From Macrotis lagotis (Eukaryota; Chordata; Mammalia; Peramelemorphia; Peramelidae): DNA of 64,000 nt. The notes under the pieces were generated by a model. That model was not told where the DNA came from. It did no database searches and worked only from the letters and a program-made list of their open reading frames with translations. The position numbers and the translations under genes were made by a program. Where the stretch lies: the NCBI RefSeq assembly GCF_037893015.1, contig NC_133661.1, forward strand, positions 187,510,809 through 187,574,808, in the 5' to 3' direction. Below, in pieces: positions 21,141-32,379 of this stretch; position 1 is the first letter of the stretch; every line of letters starts with the position of its first letter.

Positions 21141-22432
21141 TCGAGTTTGTTTTTAAAGATGTTCTCCATCTCTTCCTTGGTCATAAACTGCTTCTCTTTC
21201 CATAGATCTGAGAGGTAAACTATTCCTTGATCTCCTAGTTTGCTTATAATATTGCCTTTTATGTCTAAATCCTGTATCCATTTTTAATCTTATCTTGGTA
21301 TAGGGTGTGAGATGTTGGTCTAATCCAAGTTTCTGCCATACTAACTTCCAATTTTCCCAACAATTTTTATTGAAGAGAGTTTTTATCCCCCAAACTGGCC
21401 TTTTTGAGTCTATCAAATAGCAGATTATTATAATGATTTCCTGCTATTGCATCTAGTCTATTCCACTGATCCACCACTCTATTTCTTAGTCAATACTAGA
21501 CAGTTTTGATGACTGATGCTTTATAATATGATTTTTAGGTCCGGTAGGGCTACAACATTCACTTTTAAAATCTTGAGTTCTGAATTCTCTCCCTTCCTCC
21601 CACCCCAATCCCCCTCATTGAGAAAGCAAAACTAAACATTACCATACTAGTCATGTTGTAAATATAAACACAATCCCCTTCCCTCCAAAAAAGAAACCTC
21701 AAGAAAAATAAGGTTTAAAAAAGTACACTATAATCTGTATTCAGACACATCAATTCTATTCTTTATCTTAGCTCCTTTTCAATTCTCTTGGGTCACAATA
21801 TTTCTGAGAAAAGGTAAGTCAATCACAGCTGATCATCCTGCAACATTGCTGTTACTTGTATATAATAAAATATAATACTATAGTTGTATATAATACAATT
21901 TTCCATTGCATCTGCTCATGCTGTTTTTTTTACTGAGAGCATCCTGTTATCATTTCATATAACAGAATAACTTTTCATTTTAATCACATACTACAGTTTG
22001 TTCAGCCATTCCCCAAATGATGTACATCTCAATTTCCAGCTCCTTGCCACCAGGAAAGAGCTGTTGTAAATATTCTTTTACTTATAGGTCCTTTTTCTTT
22101 CTGTTTTTCATCTTCTGGAATATAGAACTGGTAGTGGCATTGTTAGATCAAGGGCATGGTTTTATAGCCCTTCAGTCATAGTTCCAAATTATTCTACAGA
22201 ATTGTTGAATTCTTTCATAAGTCCTCCAACAGTACATTAATTTCACATTTTTCTATACCCCCTCCAATATTTGTAATTTTCTCTTTTCTATCCTATTAGT
22301 CAATCCAATAGGTATGTTATAACACCTCAGAATTTTTCCAACTCACATTTCTCCTGTCAGTAGTAAGTCAGGACATTTTAAAATTGATTTAAAGAGATAG
22401 CATTGATATACTCATCTGAAACTTGTTCATAT

Positions 22433-22433
<1 letters not shown>

Positions 22434-22463
<30 letters not shown>
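22434..22463. repeat. (TTC)n microsatellite
   Basis: About ten TTC/CTT triplets inside the ORF2 remnant of the HAL1-like element. Confidence 0.9.
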
Positions 22464-22504
22464 GTTGGAGAATGGCTCTCATTTTTTTTTTGTAAATTTG
22501 ACTC

Positions 22505-23030
22505 AGTTCTCTATGTTTGAGTAATGAAGTCTTTATCAGAGAAATTTCTTTCAATATTTTCCCCACAGTTGCTATTACTATTTGTATTTCCCTAAATCCT
22601 TTTCCCTCCACCCCATTTATTCTATTCTCTCCTTTCATTCATTCTCTCCCTTCTTCCCCCCACCTTCTCCCATCCTTTCCTCTCCTAATTTCCTCTAAGT
22701 TAAACAGAATAGCTTTCATCTTAATCACATGCCATAATTTGTTCAAACATTATCCAACTAATGTTATCTATGTTTGAGAAATAAGGTCTTTATCAGAGAA
22801 ATTTGTTTCAATATTTTCCCCACAGTTGCTATTGCTAACTCTCATTTCCCTCCATCCTATTCCCCCAGCCCCATTTATTCTATTCTCTTTCCTTTCACCC
22901 ATTCCCTCCTCAAATGTTTTTCATCTGACAACTCCCTCTTGCAATCTTCACTCCCTTCTATAACCTACCAATCCTTTTCTTCCACCCCTTTCATCTCCTA
23001 CTTTCCTCTTGAGTGTTAGATTTCTATAAC
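22505..23030. repeat. Diverged tandem duplication within the HAL1-like element
   Basis: The segment beginning CTATGTTTGAGTAATGAAGT (22511) recurs as CTATGTTTGAGAAATAAGGT (22769). Both run through TTTATCAGAGAAATTT, ATATTTTCCCCACAGTTGCT and CCCCATTTATTCTATTCTCT. Period about 258 bp. Confidence 0.8.
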
Positions 23031-23220
23031 CAATATTATTCCCACTCTGAGCCAATTTCAATGAAAATAGGACTCACTTACTTCCCCTCTCTTCTACTCA
23101 ACCCCCCAAAACTATTTCTTGTTTCTTTTATGTGAAATAACTTAATCCATTCTATTTTCCCCTTTCCCTTAATACATTCCTCTCTTACCCATTAATTCCA
23201 TCTTTTTAATATGCTAATTC

Positions 23221-23388
23221 TTCAAATTCAACTCCCATTTGTGCCCTATCTATATATGTACCTTTTAACTTACCTTGATAAATGAGAAATTTCATATGAG
23301 TTATCTTCAAATTCAACTCCCATTTGTGCCTTAGCTATATATGTACCTTCTAACTACCTTGATAAATGAGAAATTTCATGAATTATCA
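23221..23388. repeat. 85-bp tandem duplication
   Basis: TTCAAATTCAACTCCCATTT starts at 23221 and again at 23306. The copies stay almost identical through TATATATGTACCTT and TTGATAAATGAGAAATTTCAT, so the duplication is fairly recent. Confidence 0.9.
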
Positions 23389-25026
23389 GTATCATCTTCC
23401 TATGCAGGAAAAAAAGCATGATTAAGTCCCCTATGATTTATTTTTCCTGTTTACCTTTTTTGCTTTTGTTGAGTCTTTGTTGAGGAAGATCAAATTTCCT
23501 GTTCAGCTCTGATCATTTCAACAGTAAAGTTTGAAAGTCCTCTATTTCTTTGAATGTTCATCTTTTCCACTGAAAGAGTATTTTGCTAGGTAGATGATTC
23601 TTGGTAGTAATCCAAGCTCTTTTGCCTTCCAGACTATCATATTCAAAGTCATATAATCCCTTAACATAGAAGGTGCTAAATCTTGTCTTATTTTGACTGT
23701 GACACCATTAAATTTGAATTGTTTCTTTCTGACAGCTTATATTTTTCTCCTTTACTTGTGAGCTTGAAATTTGACCATAATTTTCCTGGCAGTTTTCCTT
23801 TTGGGATCTCTATCAGGAGGTGATTGGTGGATTCTTTCAATTTCTATTTTATCCTCTATTTCTAGACTATTAGGGCAGTTTTCCTGCATAATTTCTTGAA
23901 AAATGATGTTTGGGCTCTTTTTTCAGTCATGGTTTTCAAGTAGCTCATCAATTTAAAAATTATCTCTCCTGGATCTGTTTTCCAGGTCAGTTTTTTTCCA
24001 GTAAGATATTTCTTCTAGTTTTTCATTCTTTTGATTTTGTTTATTGTTTCTTGATTTCTCACAAATTCATCAGCTTCCCTTTGCTCCATTCTATATTTTA
24101 AGGAATTATATTCCTCAGTGAGTTTTTGTTTCTCCTTTTCCATTTGGTCAATTCTGCTTTTTAAAGCAGTCTTCTCTTCATTGGCTTTTTTGAAACTTTT
24201 TTCCATTTGTCCCAGTCTGGTTTTTAAGATATTGTTTTCTTCAGTATTTTTGTATTTCCTTCACTGAGTTGCTAACTGGGTTTTCATGATTTTCCCACAT
24301 CCTTCTCATTTCTTTTCCAAATTTTTCTTCTTGCCTCCCTCACTTGATTTTCAAATTTTGTTTTTGAGCTCTTCTATAGTCGGAGACCAATTCATATTTT
24401 TCTTGGAGGCTTTGGATGTAGAAACTTTGACTTTATCATCTTCTTCTGAGTGTGTATTTTGATCTTCCATATGATCAGATGAAGGATGAAGGGTTAAGTT
24501 GAGGTCTTCTCTATCAGCCATTATGGTCCAAGGAGAAGGAACTTCCCAAGCACACTGAACCAAGGCATGATTGATCAAGGCATGTTCCAGGGCAGGGAGC
24601 GCTGGGGAACATTCCTAGTAAACATGTTTTGGGGTTCATGCTTGCACACGTGGCTTGTCCCTGGGTTTTTACCACAAGATACCTGGAGAAAGTGATTGTA
24701 CTCAGGTTCTGGGGGATTTTTGGCTGAAACTCATGGATCACTGAGTTTGGTCAAGAGAGCCCATTGATCACTGAGTTCAGTGTTGTAAACCCTTGTACCT
24801 ATGGGCACTATAGAGGTCTTACTTGGAAAAGTGGGTTTTGGAAGTCCATCCCTTCAGAGAGGACATTGTGCCAAAGGGACTTTCCCAATTGAGTTCCTGG
24901 AGGCTATGTCATGGCATCTAGGGACTTCTCCAGCCAGATTTCCATGTTTGTTGAAGCCTCCTCAGTTGGGTTTCTCTTATCTCTTACTCTTCCTTATCTA
25001 TGCTGATGTTTTTCTTCATATATATG

Positions 25027-25029
<3 letters not shown>

Positions 25030-25061
<32 letters not shown>

Positions 25062-25178
25062 GGTTATAAGTATATTTTAGGTTATAAGTATATTAATATT
25101 GAGTTATAAATTATATATGTAATTGTGTATAATATTAGGTTATAAGTATAGTAATCTTGGGTTATAAATATATTAATC
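25030..25178. repeat. (TA)n run plus GGTTATAAGTATATT minisatellite
   Basis: An AT run at 25030-25057 is followed by about five diverged copies of GGTTATAAGTATATT at 25062, 25080, 25102, 25138 and 25160, spaced 18-36 bp. It lies in the 5' UTR part of the HAL1-like element. Confidence 0.8.
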
Positions 25179-25696
25179 ATTAAATTCTCATTTAAAAACT
25201 TAAGACAGAGTGAATGTGTCATTGTGGGGCAGATTTGAGTTGACTAAATTAAAAATCTATGCAGTTCATAACCCTTTCTGTTAATCCATAGTAACTGTCT
25301 ATAGTCAGATTATTTTCTTCTGTTGCTTGCTCATTTTTTCAGTTTATGTCTTGATTTCAACTCTTTCTTAAGGTGAGGCTCTGTTTTTAGGAGGGAGTAC
25401 ACACTACCCCAAGCTTTTGAGGGTTTTTGCAGCTGTTTTCAGAGATAATTCCAAGAATTTGCAAGTTTTCAATTCTTCCAAGTTCTTATGAGAGGTTATA
25501 ACTACTCTCCTGGTCCATATTCTGATCTATGGGTAACCACAAGTACTCCTTTCTGCCTTGGAACTGTGAGAAGAGTCCCTACTTCAATGAGGCTGAAAGT
25601 TCTTGTGTATTTCTGCTTTTCTTCCTGGAATTGGAGCCCCAGACTGTCCAGATCTGAGCATGGGCAAAAGCATCAGAGCCATTACTCAGGGACAGC

Positions 25697-25858
25697 AGTT
25701 TCTTTCTTTCTTTTCTTTTTTTGCAAGGCAAATGGGGTTAAGTGGCTTGCCCAAGGCCACACAGCTAGGTAATTATTAAGTGTCTGAGACCAGATTTGAA
25801 CCCAGGTACACCTGGCTCCAGGGCCGGTGCTTTATCCACTGAGCCACCTAGCCGCCCC
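25697..25858 (-). mobile_element. tRNA-derived marsupial SINE
   Basis: Reverse-strand near full-length copy: TGCAAGGCAAATGGGGTTAA, TTGCCCAAGGCCACACAGCT, TAATTATTAAGTGTCTGAGA, ending CCACCTAGCCGCCCC. Inserted in the 5' UTR of the HAL1-like element. Confidence 0.9.
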
Positions 25859-26490
25859 AATGTAATTTCCTTCTGATCCATGGGCTGAGAGCTCCAGAAA
25901 TTGCCACTGCTGATCCAGTGATTCCTGAGACCTGCTACTGGTCAGCTGGGGTTGGATCTGTACTGTTGAGGCCTATGCTGAACTATGCTCCAGTCTCACT
26001 TTGGTGCAGCAGACTTTTCCTTGATGATGGCCTTCCAAGTTGTCCTTGACAATCCCTGATCTGAAAGTCTAGAAACTGCTACTGTCACAGCTGACCTAGT
26101 CACCCGACTTCATGCTCCTTTATTGTTGAGGTGATTCACTCTGGTGCTGTGTTGCAACTTACTCCTCTCTCACCCTAGGGAAGCAGACCTTTCCTGCTGA
26201 TCTTCCAAGTTGTCTTGGGTTGGAAGATTGTTTCATTCAGTCTTTTCATGGGTTCTGCCATTCTAAAATTTGGTTAGTCATTATTTAAAGGTATTTAGAG
26301 TGGCTTGGGGAAAAACTCCCTGCTTTTGGGGGAGAGTCCCTGCTTTTTCTTGACCCTTTCTTTTTCTCCCTCCCCACCAAACTCATAGCTCAGAATTCTT
26401 AAACTTAAAGTGATTCACTGGCCTTAGCTGCCTCTGGTATCAGAGATTACAAATTTAAGCCACCATTCCTGACTTGAATAGTTCAATTTT

Positions 26491-26497
<7 letters not shown>

Positions 26498-26534
<37 letters not shown>
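26498..26534. repeat. (TA)n microsatellite
   Basis: About 18 AT repeats. Confidence 0.9.
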
Positions 26535-26535
<1 letters not shown>

Positions 26536-26835
26536 GTTAAACATAATTTATGTAATAATTATCATTCTAATTAGACAGTTAGCATCACCTAGCAATATAG
26601 TGTTTGATTCAGTGTTCCTCTTCTCAATCCAAAGATTTCTTCCATTAACTGATTATATACTTATTTGATTGGAACCAGATAGCAAATTGATTTGAATAGG
26701 TGGGGGAGGGAGGAAGATATTGTTAGATAGAAGTTTGTCTGAATATAAGATCAGGTATTTTAGGAGGAATCTCAACTCAGTATAAGCCAACAGAGTGATT
26801 TGACAGTCAAAAAAGTTACTAGGATTTTGAATTGC
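26535..26835. other. AT-rich intergenic DNA
   Basis: Nothing recognised. Confidence 0.4.
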
Positions 26836-27062
26836 ATTTTGTTGTTCAACTATTTCAGGCATACCTGACTCTGTGACTCTATTTGGGTTTTTCCTGGAAA
26901 AACTACTGAAGCAGCTTATCATTTTCTACTCCAATTCATTTTACATATGGGGAAACTGAGACAAACAGGGTTAAATGACTTGTCCAGGGCTATACAGCTA
27001 GTAAGTGTCTGAGAATGGATTTGAACTTAGGAAGATGGGCACTCTATATATGTACCACTTTA
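26836..27062 (-). mobile_element. MAR1-type CORE-SINE
   Basis: Reverse-strand copy: TTGTTGTTCAACTATTTCAG, ACTCTGTGACTCTATTTGGG, TTTTCCTGGAAAAAC, GGGGAAACTGAGACAAACAG, GGTTAAATGACTTGTCCAGG, AGTGTCTGAGAATGGATTTG. The order is tail, core, head as expected. Confidence 0.78.
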
Positions 27063-27428
27063 GGAGAGATGTAGCTTCCATGACTAAGGAAGTGATAGTC
27101 CTCCTGCTTTCTGCCCTGGTTAGACTAAATCTAGCATATTGTGTTTAGTTCTAGGTGCCATGAAAAGGTGACATAGATTTTTCAGATACAGCCATGGGTT
27201 AAGGAGTGTTTTTGTTACAATTGACTATATATATTTGTTACCAGGAAGGACTTTTATTTGTTTTTTGTTTGGGGAGGTAGTAGTTTCTGTCATTGGAAAT
27301 CAACCTCCAATCCAGAGGAGCTGGATGATAATTTATTGTTGGGTAATTTGGGTATGTATTTCTTTTTCAGTTATGAGTTAGACTAGATGACTTCTATTTC
27401 AACTCTAAAATCCTGTGATTCTGTGAAA
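27063..27428 (+). mobile_element. CR1/L3 LINE 3' end
   Basis: Matches the CR1-type 3' text: AAGTGATAGTCCTCCTGCTT, CTGCCCTGGTTAGACTAAAT, TGTGTTTAGTTCTAGGTGCC, ending TAGACTAGATGACTTCTATT, TCAACTCTAAAATCCTGTGA. Plus strand, old. Confidence 0.6.
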
Positions 27429-27439
27429 TTATTTTAGGT

Positions 27440-27615
27440 GAGCATAACAACATGCTAGATGTTGATTGGGCTTGTTCTTTGATTCCCAAGGTTCATTCTT
27501 CCTTAAGTACCATAACTATTTATCTTTTTATCTATCTCCAGTGTGTAGAAAGTATAAACTATAGCTATACACTTACAGCATCTAATAAATGATTGTTGAA
27601 TTGAATTGAAATGGA
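27440..27615 (+). mobile_element. L2 LINE 3' end
   Basis: Ends in TAATAAATGATTGTTGAATT, the usual L2 3' terminus with GAATT-type repeats. The upstream part is worn. Confidence 0.55.
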
Positions 27616-28060
27616 GACTAACATTCATTTTCCCCTTCACAACTTTTCCAAATCCAATTTTGTGCATACTAATTGATAGCCAACAAAATTAATAGAAAGT
27701 TTGCTTATGAGGTAAGTAGAAAAGAAACTTTTTGAGCTGGAGAGAAAGACACACAGAGAGATAGATTTAGTTGAACTTTTTAGCTTTTAAAAATTATTTC
27801 CTTAGCAAACATCAACAAACATAGCTTAATTAAAAAAACTAGGAAAGGAGCATTGTATATGAAACTATAAACTTCTATTATGTAGTATTTTTTTTTTTAT
27901 AAAAGGTCCATTAACTTTAGTTTGTTAATAAAAGCAAAGTTGGACTGATTGTGTTCCCTTATGAACATCTTTATGCTACTTTCTTAATCTTTAGTAGTTC
28001 ATTAGTGGTTCTTTTTTTGTTTTTCTTTTTCTCTTTCTCTTTTTTGATTATTATTGCTAC
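27616..28060. other. AT-rich intergenic DNA
   Basis: Nothing recognised apart from short T-runs. Confidence 0.4.
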
Positions 28061-28064
28061 ACTT

Positions 28065-28485
28065 TTCTTCCTCCTCATAGCTCTCCTCCCCAAACAGAAA
28101 CAAATAAAAGTCCTCCCTGGTAACAAATAAATATAGTCAATTATAACTAAAGCACTCATTGACCCATGACTGTATCTGAAAAATGTATGTCACCTTTTCT
28201 TTTTTTATGTCACTTTTTCAATCTGAAGAAAGAAGTACACTGATTTATCATCAATCTTGTACAGTCAAAATCAGTTCCTGCATTGTTTTGAATTCATAAG
28301 ATTTTCAAAGTTGTTTTCCTTCATGTTACAGTAGTCTTTGTATAAACTGATCTTCTGATTCTGCTCACATCACTTCCCATCAGTTCATATGAGTTTTCCC
28401 ATCTTTCTCTGGTCTAGCCTTCATTAAAAACTCATTTCTTATCAAGGTATAATATTCTACTATATTCACATTATATTTTTTTACA
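28065..28485 (-). mobile_element. Old L1 3'-end fragment (tentative)
   Basis: Reverse-strand text resembles the L1 3' region (TTCTGATTCTGCTCACATCA, CAGTTCATATGAGTTTTCCC, GGTATAATATTCTACTATAT) but is much diverged. Confidence 0.4.
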
Positions 28486-29212
28486 GGAAAATACATTTAA
28501 AATTCACAGCAATTTAACAAATCTTATCTGGGAATGAATTGAGAACATTCAAAAGTAAGGGACCTAACTTGTGCTAATGATAACTTTTATCTATACCTGA
28601 CAAATTGCACTTTTTTGAAAAGGTAGTTTGTGGCCATGAAAATTAATAGACATTTGGTATATGTACATATCAATAATACCTAAATATTATATATGACTAT
28701 TGATTTTGATTTTAAATTTTTTTAATTTATATAGTGTTTCCCTCTTTACATATTTGTATCCCATGAAATTTTAGGACTGAACATTAAGATTTTATTGACA
28801 TGTTTCCTGATTTTTGCTCACTATCAGCATTATCTGATAAATGGTATAATATTTGAAGAAACTCTTTATATTTTTATGTGTTACTTAGAATTGTTACCTA
28901 GTTTAATCACTATTGAGTATATTCAGATTGATGTTCAGCAAATTTATTTTTCTTTCTTGCAGAAGCAAAATTTTCAAAAAGTATCTCACTTAATTAACAC
29001 TTATTTTGAGGTTTATGGTTCTTATCTCAATTTTCTAATTGTACAATTTGTAAAGCTTCCAAGCTTGTTTTTGCAATTCATTTTTTCCATGGAACTTTTA
29101 AAGTTTTGAGTATGTATAAAGGAATTACATAGATTTTTAGAAATCAACTATGCATCTGTTATAAATTTCATAAATGTTCTTTTAATATTAAAAATGGAAC
29201 AAGTAAACGGTT
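28486..29212. other. AT-rich intergenic DNA
   Basis: A 104-codon open stretch at 28795-29109 (plus) is low in charged residues and has no motif. I regard it as chance in AT-rich DNA. Confidence 0.4.
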
Positions 29213-29361
29213 TTTTTTTAGATTTTTCAAGGCAATGGGGTTAAGTGGCTTGCCCAAGGCCACATGGCTAGGTAATTGTTAAGTGTCTGAGGCTAGATTT
29301 GAACCCAGGTACTCCTGACTCCAAGGCTGGTGCTCTGTTCACTGCGCCACCTAGCCACCCC
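29213..29361 (-). mobile_element. tRNA-derived marsupial SINE
   Basis: Reverse-strand copy: TTCAAGGCAATGGGGTTAAG, GGCTTGCCCAAGGCCACATG, TGTTAAGTGTCTGAGGCTAG, ending GCGCCACCTAGCCACCCC. Confidence 0.9.
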
Positions 29362-29422
29362 TCAACTAAAGTTTTTATGATGCCTCTAGCTTAAATTAAA
29401 AAGCTTATTTATTTTAGTTATC

Positions 29423-29841
29423 TGTTGTGGCTTGCTTCCTTGGGGCCCACAGCGGTGACCTCTCTCCTGGAGGAGCTGAGAATAAGGAGTCAAGCCACTA
29501 CTGCCTTATGCCTCCAGCTCAATTTTATTACTACTTAGCTATTACATATATACTGTTAGGTCTTCTGGGGTAGAACAAAGAATAATGAGGGAATTGGGGG
29601 GTGAAAGTGGTATGTATGTGCAGCATCTTGCATTACAGGATAGGGGAGTACTTTAGGGAGGAGGTGATAAGGCACAGCTGTGTCTAGTGCCCTTGGTCTG
29701 TGGGGCGGAATGTCCAGCTCCCAAGGACTCTGGCTCACCTTATCTCTCAGGGCGGCTTGCCAGCTCCTGAGATTGTCCAGGTGGCGGTTTTACTTGGAGA
29801 TGATTTGTGTCATGGCAGTTAGAATAGCCTGTGTACCCACA
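29423..29841 (-). repeat. 3' LTR of the ERV fossil
   Basis: Starts TGTTGTGGCTTGCTTCCTTG and ends TGTGTACCCACA on the plus strand. An AATAAA lies on the minus strand near 29525. It aligns along its length with 31619-31997, with an extra stretch near its right end. Confidence 0.85.
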
Positions 29842-31618
29842 TATACCCCTTGTTTTTCATTTAGGGCCAGGGGGACCTGGACAGTCATAATAAACACTGA
29901 GAAATAGTAATGAACATAATAAACAATGAGAAACATACAGGGGCTTTTTTACATGGAATCCAGGGGATCTGTGGAGACCAGAAGGGGGGGAGTGCCCAGT
30001 GTCAGGGAGAAAAGGGTAGGGAGGGGTATGTGGGGTTTGATCCTCATAGCAGAAGAGTCAAAGGCAAAAAGGTCCCCTTGAAATGAGCAGGTTAGTGGGA
30101 CCCCATACAGATATGCAAAGGACCAACAGAATTGGAAACTTTAAGAATCCTGGGATACCGTGTGGCTGTTTGTTCTTCTGGTGAGTGTGGGGTGACCCAC
30201 AGTTCTGTTACTGGCAAAGAGAGCAGGGAAAAGAGACACATCATAAAAGAATGGGGGGAGGGGATATGTGCGCACTGAGGGGTGACCCATGCTTTGGGGG
30301 TAACATAGTAACAAGTGAAGAGAGAAGTGTCCTCTAGGTTTAAATTCCATCACTCTTTTTGCCAAGGTAAAGAGCTTGTCCTGGAGTGCTGTGGGGGGGG
30401 GGTCGTCTTTTCCCCCTCAGTCCTCTGTGTCTCAGGTTTCATCTACTGTTGTTTAGAGACATTCTTTGCATTCCTTTGGTCAGGGCTGCTACAGAGCTAG
30501 GTGATATGGAAGCTGCTGCTGTTGCAGATCAGATGGTCGGGAATCTACAGCAGGTGGTGCAATCTGTGGGGAAAAACACAAGCAAACCCTCTCCCTTGTG
30601 TTGGGGGAGGAAGGGAAGTGGGCAAGGACCAAGGCTAGGGCTTGCAATTCTGCTCATTGCACAGACTGGGTGTGGGGGCTCCTGTGAGTGAATAAAATGG
30701 ATCCATTACTGTAGATTACATAGCCCAGGTGCTTTCTATTTGTGTCTGTAAAGGCTATATAAGCCTGTGGAATGGGTTGAGGGGAACCAGAAGGGGAGTG
30801 TGTTGACAGGCAGTGCTGAAATCCTCTTGAGGAGAGGGGAGGATGGGTAATGATTACCAGTAGACCCAGCAAAAATCTCTCATCTGACAGGCATCTGTGA
30901 AGTTGTTAGTTGCTGCTGAGGGGGCAGGGGGAGCATCTTGATGTTTAGGGGAGGCTGGATTCAGTTGTCTTCCCGAGGCAACTCAGGGTAGAGATGTAGG
31001 GGCTTTTGGGGGGGGGTTGTCTGGCGGAGGATCTGGAGAGGGCTTAGGAGGAGGGGGGAAAGTGGATTTTCTCATCAGTTTGAGTGCCTTCATCGCAGAC
31101 CTCAGTGAGGTGGCACAGGCTCTCTGCCCTGCCCTTTTCTGCATCTAAAGCTGCCTGTAAAATATCTTGAGGCTTTTCCTCTCTCCCTGGAAAGGCAGGC
31201 ATGTATTGCAGTGACAATAGGATAGAAGGGCAGCGGGGGAGAAGAGTTACCACGGACCTCAGCTTTGCAGGCAAGTGTCAAAACATGCCCCCAAACATCA
31301 GGATCCAGGATGTGACCAGCTTCAATCCAGGGGGCCAAAACAAAAACCACCTGGAGTGTTATCTTACATTCTTTTTCAGAGCATTTCAGGCAACGGGAAC
31401 TTAGGAGTTGTTTAAGAACCCGTACTTGCGTATCTTGGGAAAAATGGGGAAGATTCCCCATTAGGATAAGGGACTACTGGGGGCTCTAATAGCTGTGGGG
31501 CCGCTGGGGTGGGGGACTGTGGAGAGACCGGTCTGAATGGGGCACTTACCTTGGCCAGCAAGGATGAGTGTGAGTCTGAAGCGTTCTTCAGAGGGGGATC
31601 CCAAATTTCGACACCATT

Positions 31619-31997
31619 TGTTGTGTCTTGCTTCCTTGGGGCCCACAGTGGCCACCTCCCTCCAGGAGGGGAGCTGAGAATAAGGAGTCAAGCCAGTACT
31701 GCCTTATGCCTCCAGCTCAGTTTTATTACTGCTTAGCTATTACATATATACTGTTAAGTCTTCTGGGGTACAAAGAATAATGAGGTAATTGGGAGTGTAC
31801 ATGAAGTGTCTTGCATTACAGGATAAGAGGGTATGTTGGGGGGGAGGTGGTAAAACACAGCTGTGTCTAGTGTCCTTGGTCTGTGGGGTGGAATGTCCAG
31901 CTTCCAAGGACTCTAGCACACCTTATCTCTCAGGGCGGTGTGCCAGCTCCTGAGACTGTCCAGGTGGCGGTTCGTTAGAAGAGCCTGTGTTCCCACA
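31619..31997 (-). repeat. 5' LTR of the ERV fossil
   Basis: Same ends as the left LTR (TGTTGTGTCTTGCTTCCTTG to TGTGTTCCCACA). The tRNA-Phe-like primer site lies two bases inside its boundary, which sets the orientation as minus. Confidence 0.85.
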
Positions 31998-32169
31998 GTT
32001 ATCTAATCATTTTACATATTTAAGTGTATATATAGACATACATTTGTCTAATATATTTATGTAAAATATATTATCCAATGAAATCCTGGTGTCTTTTGTT
32101 TTTGTTTATTTGGTCTAGCTGTGTCTTAGTGGGGCTAATGTTATAGAAACATCATTAAAAGGAAGGAAG

Positions 32170-32280
32170 AAAAAATGCAAGCACTTTTAGTGAATTTTTT
32201 TTTCAATTCATTACTGGTTCATATGGTACCTGGCACATACTTCTACTTATTAAATATTTGCTGAATGAATCAATAAAATT
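32170..32280 (+). mobile_element. L2 LINE 3' tail
   Basis: GGTACCTGGCACATACTTCT, ACTTATTAAATATTTGCTGA, ATGAATCAATAAAATT: a standard L2 3' end. Confidence 0.6.
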
Positions 32281-32379
32281 AGTCCAACTATGGGTGTTGT
32301 CCTATAAATCTCAGTTTCTTTATGCATTTATTTTAGCCTAATGTTTTAATTCCTTCTGATGAAGGCTAAAATGATGAGG

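Larger units (their letters stand above)
19605..21552 (-). mobile_element. Young L1, 5'-truncated, inserted in the HAL1-like 3' UTR
   Basis: Bounded by a perfect 14-bp target site duplication CAACATTCACTTTT (19591-19604 and 21553-21566). Left end is the L1 3' end (poly(A) in reverse). The ORF2 C-terminal region follows (CCAATTCTTTGCCACCACAA, AGGTTGGATGAGTTCACAGC, TGTGAGGTGGTACCTCAGAG). Two SINEs have inserted into it. ORF2 is broken. Confidence 0.85.
19540..26360 (-). mobile_element. HAL1-like element (L1 relative with ORF1 and a short ORF2 remnant), split by later insertions
   Basis: Reading right to left: a 5' UTR-like region (24.6-26.36 kb), an ORF1-type region starting MADREDLNLT at 24521 with a coiled coil near 24.0-24.2 kb and a CTD-type RIHQSPPDRDPKRK stretch near 23.8 kb, a pyrimidine-rich spacer, then only the C-terminal portion of ORF2 (about 22.5-21.6 kb) and the 3' UTR. 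The endonuclease and most of the reverse transcriptase are missing. The same layout occurs at 60.9-62.5 kb, so it is a family trait. Interrupted by an L1 (19605-21552) and a SINE (25697-25858), with local tandem duplications. Frames are broken by several shifts and stops. Confidence 0.72.
29423..31997 (-). mobile_element. Endogenous retrovirus fossil, class II (IAP/beta-like), internally reduced
   Basis: Two LTRs (about 419 and 379 bp) flank only about 1.8 kb of interior. The whole is bounded by a 6-bp target duplication GTTATC (29417-29422 and 31998-32003), as is usual for class II elements. LTRs begin TG and end CA. Inside the right-hand (5') LTR a primer-binding-like site TGGTGTCGAAATTTGGGA on the minus strand resembles a tRNA-Phe site of IAP type. 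A matrix-like gag remnant lies at about 31.1-31.46 kb; pol and env are not recognisable. It is clearly broken, with most of the coding part gone. The LTRs differ by very roughly 8-9% by eye plus indels, suggesting an age of some tens of millions of years or less. Confidence 0.8.

Noticed and set aside
28795-29109. 104-codon open frame on the plus strand
   Set aside because: AT-rich sequence, no motif, no neighbouring support. Probably chance.
29423-29841. Two independent solo LTRs instead of one provirus
   Set aside because: The outer 6-bp duplication GTTATC flanks the pair, and a primer-like site lies just inside the right LTR, so they bound one element.
31102-31461. 119-codon open frame as a host gene
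   Set aside because: It lies inside the ERV fossil next to the 5' LTR and reads as a gag matrix remnant.
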